From contig NZ_QMBN01000004.1 in the NCBI RefSeq assembly GCF_003289625.1, positions 159,263 to 223,262 of the forward strand: 64,000 nucleotides of DNA. Reading direction: 5' to 3'. A model generated the notes under the pieces. The model did not search any database. It was not told the DNA's origin and was given only the letters and a program-made list of their open reading frames with translations. This document shows positions 43,034 through 58,622 of the stretch, piece by piece. Positions within the stretch are counted from its first letter, which is position 1; every line of letters begins with the position of its first letter. The position numbers and the translations under genes are program-made. The stretch is from Microbacterium sp. SMR1. GTDB lineage: Bacteria > Actinomycetota > Actinomycetes > Actinomycetales > Microbacteriaceae.

Positions 43034-44038
43034 TTGCTGCGAACCATCGGCCAACGGCTGCTTCTGCTGATCCCCACGCTCCTCGGGCTCAGCATCCTCC
43101 TCTTCCTCTGGGTCCGCGCCCTGCCCGGCGGCCCTGCCGTCGCCCTCCTCGGTGAGAAGGCGACCCCCGAGGCGATCGCCCGGATCAACGAGCTGTACGG
43201 CTTCAACCGGCCGATCCTCGAGCAGTACGCCACCTACATGGGGCGGCTGCTCACCGGCGACTTCGGGTCGTCGATCGAGACCGGGCGCCCCGTCGTCGAG
43301 GAGTTCCTCCGGCGCTTCCCGGCGACCGTCGAGCTCTCGATCGCCGCCCTGATCTTCGCCGTCGGCATCGGCATCCCGCTCGGGTACCTCGCCGCCCGCC
43401 ACCACGGGAAGGTCAGCGACCACGTCGCTGTCGTGCTGAGCCTCGTCGGCGTCACGATCCCGGTGTTCTTCCTGGCGTTCATCCTCAAGTACGTCTTCGC
43501 CGTCCAGCTCGGCTGGCTGCCCTCGGACGGCCGCCAGGACCCGCGCATCGACGCGACCCACTACACGAACTTCTACGTGCTCGACGGTCTGCTCACCGGA
43601 GAGTTCGACGCCGCCTGGGATGCCGTCCTGCACCTCATCCTGCCGGCGCTCGCCCTCGGCACGATCCCGCTCGCGATCATCGTGCGCATCACCCGCGCCT
43701 CGGTGCTCGAAGTGCAGAACTCCGACTACGTGCGCACCGGCCGGGCCAAGGGCATCGCCCGCCGCACGCTCCGCGGCCGCTTCATCCTGCGCAACGCCAT
43801 GCTGCCGGTCGCCACGACCGTCGGCCTGCAGGTCGGGCTGCTGCTGGCCGGGGCGATCCTGACCGAGACGGTGTTCGCGTTCCCCGGAATCGGCTCCTTC
43901 CTGGCCCGGGCCATCAGCGCCCGCGACTTCCCGGTGCTGCAGGGCTTCATCCTCTTCATCGCCGTCATCTACGCGCTCATCAACCTCATCGTCGATGTCT
44001 CGTACAGCCTGATCGATCCGAGAGTGAGGGTCTCATGA
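43034..44038 (+). CDS. Peptide ABC transporter permease (OppB/DppB type)
   Basis: The 334-residue membrane protein has six helices and the DppB/OppB N-terminus LLRTIGQRLLLLIPTLLGLSILLF, the LPGGP motif and the EAA-loop NSDYVRTGRAKGIARRTLRGRFILRNAML that touches the ATPase. The start is TTG at 43034 (frame begins there and no better ATG fits). It overlaps the next gene by ATGA and forms a heterodimeric channel with it. Confidence 0.94.
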   Translation: MLRTIGQRLLLLIPTLLGLSILLFLWVRALPGGPAVALLGEKATPEAIARINELYGFNRPILEQYATYMGRLLTGDFGSSIETGRPVVEEFLRRFPATVELSIAALIFAVGIGIPLGYLAARHHGKVSDHVAVVLSLVGVTIPVFFLAFILKYVFAVQLGWLPSDGRQDPRIDATHYTNFYVLDGLLTGEFDAAWDAVLHLILPALALGTIPLAIIVRITRASVLEVQNSDYVRTGRAKGIARRTLRGRFILRNAMLPVATTVGLQVGLLLAGAILTETVFAFPGIGSFLARAISARDFPVLQGFILFIAVIYALINLIVDVSYSLIDPRVRVS

Positions 44039-44988
44039 GCACCAACGCGCTCCCGCCCGCCCCCGGCGACGGACCCGCCACCGCCGTCGCCGAGCACGAG
44101 GTGCTCGAGGCCCGCACCGGCGGCGGGTTCTGGCACGACGTCTTCGCGCGCCTGCGCCGCAACCCGGTGGCCTGGATCGGCGCGGGCATCGTGCTGGTCT
44201 TCCTCCTCGTGGCGATCCTCGCGCCCTGGCTCGCGCCCTACCCCGAGACGGCCCTCCCCGGCGCGCGCGAGGTCACCCCGACCCACATCCCCGGTCCCGG
44301 CGAGATCGCCGGCTTCCCGCTCGGCCTCGACCGCTTCGGCGGCGACGTCCTGTCGAAGCTCATCTGGGGTGCGCGGGCCTCGCTGCTCATCGGCGTCATC
44401 TCGACCGCGTTCGGTCTCGCCGGCGGCATGCTCCTGGGCCTGATCGCCGGCATGTTCGGGGGCTGGGTCGACACCGTCGTCATGCGGTTCGTCGACATCC
44501 TCCTATCGGTCCCCAACCTGCTGCTCGCCGTCTCGATCGCGGCGATCCTCGGTCAGTCGCAGCTCGCCATCATGATCGCCATCGGGGCCTCGCAGGTGCC
44601 TATCTTCGCGCGCCTCCTGCGGGCGTCGATGCTGCAGCAGCGCAGTGCCGACTACATCCTGTCGGCGCAGACCCTCGGGCTCGGCCGCGGCAAGATCACG
44701 ATGAGCCACGTGCTGCCCAACAGCCTCGGGCCCGTCATCGTCCAGGGGACGCTCACTCTCGCGACCGCCGTCATCGACGCCGCGGCGCTGTCGTTCCTCG
44801 GCCTCGGCGGCGGGGGAGCGGCGACCGCCGAGTGGGGTCGCATGCTGACCTACGCGCAGAACGAGCTCGCGATCGCCCCGTGGCTCGCGTTCCTCCCCGG
44901 CCTGTGCATCATGATCACCGCGCTCGGCTTCACGCTGCTCGGCGAATCGCTGCGCGAGGCCATGGACCCGCGCACCCGCGCCCGCTGA
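44035..44988 (+). CDS. Peptide ABC transporter permease (OppC/DppC type)
   Basis: The 317-residue membrane protein has a long cytoplasmic N-terminus, six helices and the DppC features FPLGLDRFGGDVLSKLIWGARASLLIGV (HxLGTDxxGRDxxSR-like) and the EAA loop SADYILSAQTLGLGRGKITMSHVLPNSLGPVIV. It partners the preceding permease. The operon stops here; the ATPase is encoded by the convergent gene at 45111-46802. Confidence 0.94.
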   Translation: MSTNALPPAPGDGPATAVAEHEVLEARTGGGFWHDVFARLRRNPVAWIGAGIVLVFLLVAILAPWLAPYPETALPGAREVTPTHIPGPGEIAGFPLGLDRFGGDVLSKLIWGARASLLIGVISTAFGLAGGMLLGLIAGMFGGWVDTVVMRFVDILLSVPNLLLAVSIAAILGQSQLAIMIAIGASQVPIFARLLRASMLQQRSADYILSAQTLGLGRGKITMSHVLPNSLGPVIVQGTLTLATAVIDAAALSFLGLGGGGAATAEWGRMLTYAQNELAIAPWLAFLPGLCIMITALGFTLLGESLREAMDPRTRAR

Positions 44989-45011
44989 CCCGGCCCGGGT
45001 TCGCGGCTCCG

Positions 45012-45098
45012 CGATACACCTGCAGGACCGTTGGGGCTGGTGTCGCCTCACCGGCCTTCGCTGGCTGCACCAGCACCAGCGGTCCGACGGCTGTATCG
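45012..45098. repeat. 87-bp palindromic element, copy D
   Basis: From CGATACA to TGTATCG, 87 bp. The halves match as CGATACA, GACCG, TGG-GCTGGTG-type blocks. It lies between the convergent permease and fused ATPase genes. Its interior, GTTGGGGCTGGTGTCGCCTC, closely resembles the interior of copies A and B. Confidence 0.88.
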
Positions 45099-45110
45099 CC
45101 AGCGGCCGGG

Positions 45111-46802
45111 TCAGGAGGCGATGTCGAGCTCGTTGCCCGGGATCGAGGAGAGCAGCCGCCGCGTGTACGGGTCGCGCGGGTTGGTGAAGATCTCCTCGCT
45201 CGACGCCGCCTCGGCGAGCGCGCCGTCCTTCATGACGCAGACGTAGTCCGAGATCAGGCGCACCACGGCCAGGTCGTGGGAGATGAAGAGGTAGCTCAGT
45301 CCGTACTCGCCCTGCAGGTCGCGCAGCAGCGTGAGAATCTGGTCCTGCACGAGCACGTCGAGCGCCGACACCGGCTCGTCGCAGACGATCAGCTCGGGGT
45401 TCAGCGCGAGGGCGCGCGCGATCGCGACGCGCTGACGCTGGCCGCCCGAGAGCTCGGACGGGTATCGGCGCAGCATCGTCTGCGGCAGGGCGACGTCGTC
45501 GAGCAGCTTCCGCACGCGACCGGCGCGGTCCTTCGCGGTGCCGCGCTTGTAGAACTCCAGTGGCTCGGCGATGATCCGCTCGATCGTGAACATCGGGTTC
45601 AGCGACGAGTACGGGTCCTGGAAGATGGGCTGCACCCTCTGCCGGAACTCGCGCAGCTGCGCACCCTTCAGCCCGGCGACGTCCTGCCCCTCGAAGCGGA
45701 TCGTTCCCGACGTCGGCTCGATCACCTTCAGCAGCATCCGGGCCGTCGTCGTCTTGCCCGATCCGGACTCGCCGACGATCGCGACGGTCTCGCCGCGCGG
45801 GATGGCCAGTGAGACATCGCTCACGGCGGCGAAGTCGTCTTTGCGACCGCGGATCTTGTACAGCTTCGTGAGATTCTCGATCTCGACGATGTTGTCGCGC
45901 CGTGCCGCTGTCTCCGCAGGCGCGGCGGAGGCGGATGCCGCGGGGGTGGCCACCGCAGCCGGGGGCGGTGTCGCCCGGTAGTCCTCCGGGCGCAGGCGCA
46001 CCGCCGCAACCGAGGGGGCCGCCTTGACGAGAGCCTGCGTGTAGGGCTGCTGCGGATCCTCGAGGATCTGGCGGGCCGGGCCCTGCTCGACGATCCGGCC
46101 GCGGTGCATGACGACGACGCGGGCGGCCCGCTCGGCGGCGAGGCCGAGGTCGTGGGTGATGAGCAGCACCGACGTGCCCAGCTCACCCGTCATCCGGCCG
46201 AGCTGATCGAGGATCGTCTTCTGCACCGTCACATCGAGGGCGCTCGTGGGCTCGTCGGCGATGAGCAGCCGCGGGTTGCACGCCAGCCCGATCGCGATGA
46301 GCGCGCGCTGCCGCATCCCGCCCGAGAACTCGTGCGGGTACTGCTTGGCGCGCTCGGCGGCATCCGGGAGGCCCGCGGCGGCGAGGGTCTCGACGACCTT
46401 GGCGTCGACGTCCTTCGAGGTGGCGAGGCCGTGCGCGAGCAGGGTCTCGGCGACCTGGGTGCCGATCTTCGACACGGGGTTGAGGTTCGACATGGGGTCC
46501 TGCGGCACGAGTCCGATCGACCCGCCGCGGATGCGGCGCAGCGTGCTCTCCGGTGCGCCTACGAGTTCTTCGCCGTCGAGGCGGATGCTGCCGCGCACGA
46601 CGCGCCCGTTGCCGGGGAGGAGCCCGATCACGGCCATCGCCGTCGTCGACTTGCCCGAGCCCGATTCGCCGACGATCGCGACTGTCTCGCCCGCTGAGAT
46701 CTCGAGGTCGACGCCTTCGACCGCGTGCACCGGGCCCTCGAGCGTGCGGAAGTCGACGGCCATGTCGCTCACCTGCAGCAGGGGAGTGGATGAGTCTGCC
46801 AT
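45111..46802 (-). CDS. Fused dipeptide/oligopeptide ABC transporter ATPase (DppD-DppF type)
   Basis: The 563-residue protein contains two complete ABC domains in one chain. Domain 1 has VGESGSGKSTTAMAVIGLLPG, SGGMRQRALIAIGLACNP and IADEPTSALDVTVQ; domain 2 has [54 protein letters not shown] and CDEPVSALDVLVQ. Each first domain ends in the oligopeptide-transporter C-terminal part (RPEDYRATPPP linker, rich in Ala/Pro, about 280-310). It powers the permeases of the convergent operon. The ATG at 46802 is used; upstream frame is shadow. An operator-like site lies 52 bp before the start. Confidence 0.94.
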   Translation of the reverse strand: MADSSTPLLQVSDMAVDFRTLEGPVHAVEGVDLEISAGETVAIVGESGSGKSTTAMAVIGLLPGNGRVVRGSIRLDGEELVGAPESTLRRIRGGSIGLVPQDPMSNLNPVSKIGTQVAETLLAHGLATSKDVDAKVVETLAAAGLPDAAERAKQYPHEFSGGMRQRALIAIGLACNPRLLIADEPTSALDVTVQKTILDQLGRMTGELGTSVLLITHDLGLAAERAARVVVMHRGRIVEQGPARQILEDPQQPYTQALVKAAPSVAAVRLRPEDYRATPPPAAVATPAASASAAPAETAARRDNIVEIENLTKLYKIRGRKDDFAAVSDVSLAIPRGETVAIVGESGSGKTTTARMLLKVIEPTSGTIRFEGQDVAGLKGAQLREFRQRVQPIFQDPYSSLNPMFTIERIIAEPLEFYKRGTAKDRAGRVRKLLDDVALPQTMLRRYPSELSGGQRQRVAIARALALNPELIVCDEPVSALDVLVQDQILTLLRDLQGEYGLSYLFISHDLAVVRLISDYVCVMKDGALAEAASSEEIFTNPRDPYTRRLLSSIPGNELDIAS

Positions 46803-46853
46803 TGGCCCATCCTGCCTGCCCGCAGCGCCGAGCGCACCGTGTCGGGCCCACCC

Positions 46854-46869
46854 GTTACATCGACGTAAC
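46854..46869. promoter_or_regulatory. Operator-like palindrome between ATPase and pxpA genes
   Basis: GTTACATCGACGTAAC is a 16-bp palindrome with one mismatched pair. It contains TTACATCGACGT, matching 11 of 12 bases of the site at 41172-41183 before the binding-protein gene. It lies in the 219-bp divergent region between the fused ATPase and pxpA, so one regulator could tie transport and 5-oxoproline use together. No regulator gene is adjacent. Confidence 0.6.
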
Positions 46870-47021
46870 GCCGGTCCGTCGTGTCGCGTCGTGTCGCGGA
46901 CCGGGTGTGCTCGCGCCGTGGACAGGGTGAGCCGCCCCGGGGTGCCGTTCGCGGGGCTGGTGGAGGTGTTCAGCCTGTCGACGGCACAGCCGGGTACGGC
47001 GGCGCGGGCTAGCGTTGGTCC

Positions 47022-47768
47022 ATGGACCTCAACGCAGACCTGGGCGAGACGGTCGAGGGTGTCGCAACGGCGGACGACGCCGCGATGTTCGCCCTCGTGT
47101 CGAGCGCGTCGATCGCCTGCGGCGGGCATGCCGGCGACGCGGCGTCGATGCGGACAGCCGTGGCCGGAGCGGCTGCCGCCCGCGTCGCGGTCGGGGCCCA
47201 CCCCTCCTATCTCGACCGGGCCGGGTTCGGGCGGGTGCGGATCGCCGTCGAGCCTGACGTGCTGCGGCCGCAGGTCGTCGCGCAACTGCGTGCGCTCGTC
47301 GCGGCGGGCGGCGACATCCGTTACGTCAAGCCGCACGGGGCGCTGTATCACGCCGCGACCGAGGATGCCGCGACCGCGCGAGCCGTCGCCGCTGCGGTGG
47401 CAGACCTGTCGGCCGAGCTCGGCCGGGCGGTCCCGGTGCTGGGTCTCGGTGGTGCGATCGCGTCGGCAGCGTCTGATGCCGGCCTGCCGTTCCACCGCGA
47501 GGCCTTCCTCGACCGCGGCTATCGCGCCGACGGCTCGCTGGTCCCGCGCGGGGCTCCCGGCGCCCTGCTCGACGACCCGGGCCTCGTCGCCGAGCGTGCC
47601 CTGCGCCTCGCGTCCGAGGGGGTCGTGGTCGCGGTCTCGGGCGAGACGCTGCACACCGACGCGACATCGCTCTGCGTGCACGGCGATTCCCCCGGTGCCG
47701 TCGCGATGGCTCGCGCGGTGCGGTCGGCGCTCGGTGCCGCGGGGATCGAGGTGCGCTCGCCGTGGTGA
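47022..47768 (+). CDS. pxpA: 5-oxoprolinase subunit PxpA (LamB/YcsF family)
   Basis: The 248-residue protein begins MDLNADLGET and has SIACGGHAGDAASMR, VGAHPSYLDRAGFGR, YVKPHGALYHAA and FLDRGYRADGSLVPRGAPGALLDD, all hallmarks of LamB/YcsF proteins. PxpA with PxpB and PxpC forms the ATP-dependent prokaryotic 5-oxoprolinase that opens pyroglutamate to glutamate. TAGCGT at 47010-47015 is 6 nt before the ATG (leaderless pattern). It is followed by the PxpB-PxpC fusion after 73 bp, and faces the transporter ATPase. Confidence 0.95.
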   Translation: MDLNADLGETVEGVATADDAAMFALVSSASIACGGHAGDAASMRTAVAGAAAARVAVGAHPSYLDRAGFGRVRIAVEPDVLRPQVVAQLRALVAAGGDIRYVKPHGALYHAATEDAATARAVAAAVADLSAELGRAVPVLGLGGAIASAASDAGLPFHREAFLDRGYRADGSLVPRGAPGALLDDPGLVAERALRLASEGVVVAVSGETLHTDATSLCVHGDSPGAVAMARAVRSALGAAGIEVRSPW

Positions 47769-47841
47769 CCGTCAGGCCCGCTTCGCCGGCAGGATCGCGC
47801 AGACGGGGTCGCCGTGGGCGTGCCGAACCCGGGACGACGGC

Positions 47842-49449
47842 ATGAGGAAGCTGCCGATGGGGCCCGACGCGGTGCTCGTCGAGGTCTCGGACCTGGCGGA
47901 GGTGATGGCGCTGCACGCACGGCTGACCGCTGCGCCGCCGGCGGGCGTCATCGACGTCGTGCCCGCAGCCGGGACGGTCCTCGTCCGCGTCGATCCCATC
48001 GCGCTGTCCCTCGCCGCGGCCCGCACCTGGGTCTCGACCGTTGCGTCGTCAGCGGCACCGCCGGCATCCGCCCCCGCGCCCGTGACGCTGCCGATCCGCT
48101 ACGACGGCGACGACCTCGACGATCTCGCCGCCGCACTCGGCTTCAGCCCCGAGGCGCTCGCCGCTCGCCACGTCGCCACGGACTGGACGGTCGCCTTCAC
48201 GGGCTTCGCCCCCGGGTTCGGCTATCTCGTCGGTGCGGGCTGGGATCTCGACATCCCGCGCCGGCCCTCGCCGCGGACGAGGGTGCCGGCGGGGTCGGTC
48301 GGTCTGGCCGGAGCCTTCTCGGGCGCGTACCCCCGCGAGACCCCGGGAGGGTGGCAGCTCATCGGCACGACGGACGCGCCGCTGTTCGATCCGGATGCCG
48401 CCCAGCCCGCGCTCCTCGTTCCCGGTGGCGCGGTGCGATTCGATCCCGCGCGCGCCCGCGCCGTCGGGTCGGATGGCGCCCTGCCCGGTCGCACCGCGTC
48501 GCCGACTGCGGGGGAGCCGGGCGCCCGCTCGGAGCCTGTCACCGCTCCCGGCGACATCCGCGTCATCTCGCCGGGCCCGCAGGCGACGATTCAGGATGCC
48601 GGCCGCTCGGGTCGTGCCGCCGAGGGCGTCGGCGCGGCGGGCGCGGCCGACCCCGCCGCCTGGGCGCTCGCCAACCGTCTCGTCGGCAATCGTGACGGGG
48701 CGGCCGCGATCGAGATCGCCGTCGGCGGTTTCCGGGCCGTGGCGGAACGCGATCTGACGGTGGTCGTGACGGGCGCGTGGGCGCGGGTCGAGATCGACGG
48801 CCGGACCGGTGACCCGTACGTCGTGCATGAGTGGCCCGCCGGGACCGAGCTGCGCCTCGACGGATTCCTCGCGGGCACCCGCGCCTACCTGGCGGTGCGC
48901 GGCGGATGGGACATCGCCCCCGTTCTGGGCTCGCGGTCGACCGACACGCTCTCGGGGCTCGGCCCGCCGCCGCTTCGGCCGGGTGACGTCGTCGCCGCCG
49001 GACGCGAGACCGCCGGGCCGGTCCCCGCGCTGCCGCTGCATCCGTGGGGTCTGCCGCCGACGGGCACGGATGCCGTTCCCCTCGACATCCCGTTCACGGC
49101 CGGCCCGCGCTCGGACTGGCTCACCTCTTCGTCCCGCCGCCTGCTCGCCGAGGCGACCTGGGTCGTGTCGGCGGCGGCCGACCGGGTCGGCATCCGCCTG
49201 GAAGGGCCACGCCTCGAACGCGCGCGCGGCGAGGAACTGGCGAGCGAGGGGATGGTGCCGGGGGCGATCCAGGTTCCGCCGGCCGGCCAGCCCGTCGTGT
49301 TCGGAGTCGACGCGCCCGTGACGGGCGGGTACCCGGTCGTGGGTGTCGTGACACCGACGGGCCGGAGCCGGCTCGCGCAGGCCCGACCCGGCGATCGCGT
49401 GCGGTTGCGTCCGACGGTTCGAGGTGCGGGTACCGCTCAGCGAGGCTGA
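47842..49449 (+). CDS. pxpBC: 5-oxoprolinase subunits PxpB and PxpC fused in one protein
   Basis: The 535-residue protein joins a KipI-like half (MRKLPMGPDAVLVEVSDL, VAFTGFAPGFGYLVGAG, PRTRVPAGSVGLAGAFSGAYP, about 1-200) to a KipA-like half (IRVISPGPQATIQDAGRSGR, VRGGWDIAPVLGSRSTDTLSGLG, EGMVPGAIQVPPAGQPVVFG). These are separate subunits in many bacteria and act with PxpA to hydrolyse 5-oxoproline using ATP. The ATG at 47842 matches the family N-terminus; the long upstream frame is shadow of other genes. A 26-codon ORF (47765-47845) overlaps the start but I do not call it. Confidence 0.93.
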   Translation: MRKLPMGPDAVLVEVSDLAEVMALHARLTAAPPAGVIDVVPAAGTVLVRVDPIALSLAAARTWVSTVASSAAPPASAPAPVTLPIRYDGDDLDDLAAALGFSPEALAARHVATDWTVAFTGFAPGFGYLVGAGWDLDIPRRPSPRTRVPAGSVGLAGAFSGAYPRETPGGWQLIGTTDAPLFDPDAAQPALLVPGGAVRFDPARARAVGSDGALPGRTASPTAGEPGARSEPVTAPGDIRVISPGPQATIQDAGRSGRAAEGVGAAGAADPAAWALANRLVGNRDGAAAIEIAVGGFRAVAERDLTVVVTGAWARVEIDGRTGDPYVVHEWPAGTELRLDGFLAGTRAYLAVRGGWDIAPVLGSRSTDTLSGLGPPPLRPGDVVAAGRETAGPVPALPLHPWGLPPTGTDAVPLDIPFTAGPRSDWLTSSSRRLLAEATWVVSAAADRVGIRLEGPRLERARGEELASEGMVPGAIQVPPAGQPVVFGVDAPVTGGYPVVGVVTPTGRSRLAQARPGDRVRLRPTVRGAGTAQRG

Positions 49450-49458
49450 TTCGTCAAG

Positions 49459-49512
49459 GGGGAGAACTCCCCGTGTCAAGACCCCGTGCGGATGCGGCGG
49501 GTCCCCTAGCGT
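49459..49512 (+). promoter_or_regulatory. GGGGAG-AA-CTCCCC inverted repeat and -10 box of the first lipoprotein gene
   Basis: GGGGAGAACTCCCC (49459-49472) is the same arm sequence as GGGGAGTTCTCCCC at 637-650, with the two central bases changed. Here a TAGCGT -10 box (49507-49512) lies 34 bp downstream and 7 nt before the ATG. Both sites precede genes for exported proteins, so a common regulator is plausible. Confidence 0.5.
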
Positions 49513-49519
49513 CGAAGCC

Positions 49520-50164
49520 ATGACTCGCACCAAGACCACCACCTCCGCCGCGCTGCTCGTCTCCGCGGCTCTTCTCCTCGCCGGATGCGGCGGGCAGTCG
49601 GGCGACACCGCGGCGTCGGGGGACGCCGGCGCGTCGTCCGCCCCCTCGTCCTCGTCCTCGTCGTCGTCCGCTCCGGCCGCCAGCGCGCCCGATGTCGCGC
49701 CCGCGTCGGGCGAGATGATCACCGGAACGGGCTACAGCTTCTCTGTGCCCGAGGGGTGGGCGATCCCCGAGCAGGAGCTCCCCGGCATGGAGCAGGTCGA
49801 CGTGTTCGTCGCCGATCTCTCCGACCCCTCCGCGACCTTCGCCGACAACGTCAACGTCGTGCTCTCTCCCGCGCCGCAGGCGATCTCCGCCGACGACGTC
49901 GAGAAGTACGGTGTCGAGGAGCTCGAGGGGCAGGCCGGCGCGACCGACGTCACCGTCCAGGAGCGCACCTCGATCGCCGGCGGCGAATCGGCTCACATCA
50001 CGGCATCCGTCACGCAGCAGGACGTCACCTACAACGTCGACCAGTTCTACCCCTCGCACGATGACCAGACCTACGTCGTGACCTTCTCGTTCAGCCCGGA
50101 CGTCTCGGAGGCCGACCGTGCGGCCGTCTACGACGCCGTCCTCGCCTCGTGGGCGTGGGCCTGA
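49520..50164 (+). CDS. Putative lipoprotein, first of a tandem paralog pair
   Basis: The 214-residue protein has a lipoprotein signal ending LLLAGC, a Ser/Ala-rich linker (SSAPSSSSSSSSAPAAS) and a mature domain starting about residue 65: GTGYSFSVPEGWAIPEQ, VDVFVADLSDP, NVNVVLSP, and a final helix AVYDAVLASWAWA. This PsbP-like/DUF1795-like outline matches the downstream gene. It is probably a surface-bound protein of unknown function. The ATG follows TAGCGT by 7 nt. Confidence 0.85.
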   Translation: MTRTKTTTSAALLVSAALLLAGCGGQSGDTAASGDAGASSAPSSSSSSSSAPAASAPDVAPASGEMITGTGYSFSVPEGWAIPEQELPGMEQVDVFVADLSDPSATFADNVNVVLSPAPQAISADDVEKYGVEELEGQAGATDVTVQERTSIAGGESAHITASVTQQDVTYNVDQFYPSHDDQTYVVTFSFSPDVSEADRAAVYDAVLASWAWA

Positions 50165-50181
50165 TCCTCACTCCCGCAACG

Positions 50182-50208
50182 CGCCGTCCGCTCCCGCAGC
50201 GGGCGGCG
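50182..50208 (+). terminator. Hairpin after the first lipoprotein gene
   Basis: CGCCGTCCGCT pairs with AGCGGGCGGCG with one G-T wobble around a 5-nt loop, 18 nt after the stop codon. Confidence 0.6.
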
Positions 50209-50260
50209 TTCGCGTGTCAAGGGGAGTGCCGGCGCGGCGGATTCGCCTACCGTGTGAGGC

Positions 50261-50869
50261 ATGACGCGCTCCCGGATCGCTCCGATCGCCGCCGCGCTCA
50301 TCTCGGCGGCGCTGCTGCTCGCGGCGTGCGACGCGCGGCCGGGCGGGATCGGCGGGGCCTCCGGATCCTCCGCCCCCGGCTCGGCATCGGCGACTCCGAC
50401 GCCCACCGCGACCTCGTCGAGCGACGCCGCCCCCGGCGAGACGGTGCGAGGGACCGGATACAGCTTCGCCGTGCCGGCTGGCTGGGCGGTGCCCGCCGAG
50501 GACCCGACGGGCGGGCAGGTCGACGTCTTCGTCTCGGAGTCCGCCGACGCCGACGGTCGGTACATCAGCGTCGTCGTCTCTCCCGGCGTCATCACGCCGG
50601 CCGATGTCGAGGCCGACGGGGCCGCGAGCCTCGAGGCGGTCGGGGCCACCGACGTGTCGCTGGAGGATCGTGTCGACATCGCGGGCAGCGAGTCGGCCCA
50701 CCTCGTGGCGACGCTCGCGCAGGACGGCGCGGAGACGCTGATCGACCAGTACTACGCGACGCAAGACGAGCAGACCTTCGTCATCACCATCGCGTCTCCG
50801 GCCGACACCACCGACGACGATCGACGTCGCCTCGCGGACACGGTGCTCTCGAGCTGGGCCTGGGAGTGA
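50261..50869 (+). CDS. Putative lipoprotein, second of the tandem paralog pair
   Basis: The 202-residue protein ends its signal with LLLAAC, has a Ser/Thr/Pro-rich linker and then the shared domain: RGTGYSFAVPAGWAVPAED, GQVDVFVSES, ISVVVSPGVITPADVEADG and a last helix DTVLSSWAWE. The paralog just upstream has the same elements in the same order, so they arose by tandem duplication. TACCGT at 50248-50253 is 7 nt before the ATG, giving it its own promoter despite the short gap. Confidence 0.85.
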   Translation: MTRSRIAPIAAALISAALLLAACDARPGGIGGASGSSAPGSASATPTPTATSSSDAAPGETVRGTGYSFAVPAGWAVPAEDPTGGQVDVFVSESADADGRYISVVVSPGVITPADVEADGAASLEAVGATDVSLEDRVDIAGSESAHLVATLAQDGAETLIDQYYATQDEQTFVITIASPADTTDDDRRRLADTVLSSWAWE

Positions 50870-50930
50870 CCCACGACCTCGGGTGGCGCGCATTTATACC
50901 GCAGCATCCGGGGGTCGTCAAGGATTGCGC

Positions 50931-50959
50931 TGGACATGGCGCGTCGCGACGCCTATAGT
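50931..50959 (+). promoter_or_regulatory. rpoBC promoter
   Basis: TGGACA (50931-50936) and TATAGT (50954-50959) are separated by 17 bp, close to the consensus of the principal sigma factor. Transcription would start near 50966, leaving a 5' UTR of about 150 nt before the rpoB TTG start, long enough for regulation, with CGGAGG at 51105-51110 as ribosome site. Confidence 0.75.
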
Positions 50960-51118
50960 TGGTAGTTGCGCTCCCGTCCCCCTTGCCCTCATATGGTGGT
51001 CGGCTTGTGCTCTGCGCGATTCCGCCCGTCCGACGGCGTGAGACGCGAGAGCTCGGACCGGGAGCACTCCACCTGACGACAAGGAACCGGCCCCACCCGG
51101 GCCACGGAGGTAATCCCC

Positions 51119-54613
<3,495 letters not shown>

Positions 54614-54654
54614 TCCGGCCAGGCAACGAACAGAATTCCGACACAGGAGAATCA

Positions 54655-58527
<3,873 letters not shown>

Positions 58528-58543
58528 TCGATCGCTGATCTCG

Positions 58544-58576
58544 CGAAGGGCCCCGGGCATGTCCCGGGGCCCTTCG
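58544..58576 (+). terminator. rpoBC terminator
   Basis: A perfect 14-bp stem, CGAAGGGCCCCGGG with CCCGGGGCCCTTCG, and a 5-nt loop CATGT starts 16 bp after the rpoC stop. It is the most stable hairpin I noticed in the window and a clear intrinsic terminator, though without a strong U-run. Confidence 0.92.
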
Positions 58577-58622
58577 TCGTGTCGGTGGGCGAGAGCGCTT
58601 CCCGTCGGATTAGCGTGGAGAC

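Noticed and set aside
47765..47845. 26-codon ORF between pxpA and pxpBC ending in an ATGA overlap
   Set aside because: No ribosome site, arginine-rich shadow-like product, and the overlap may be chance; left as an uncalled possibility.
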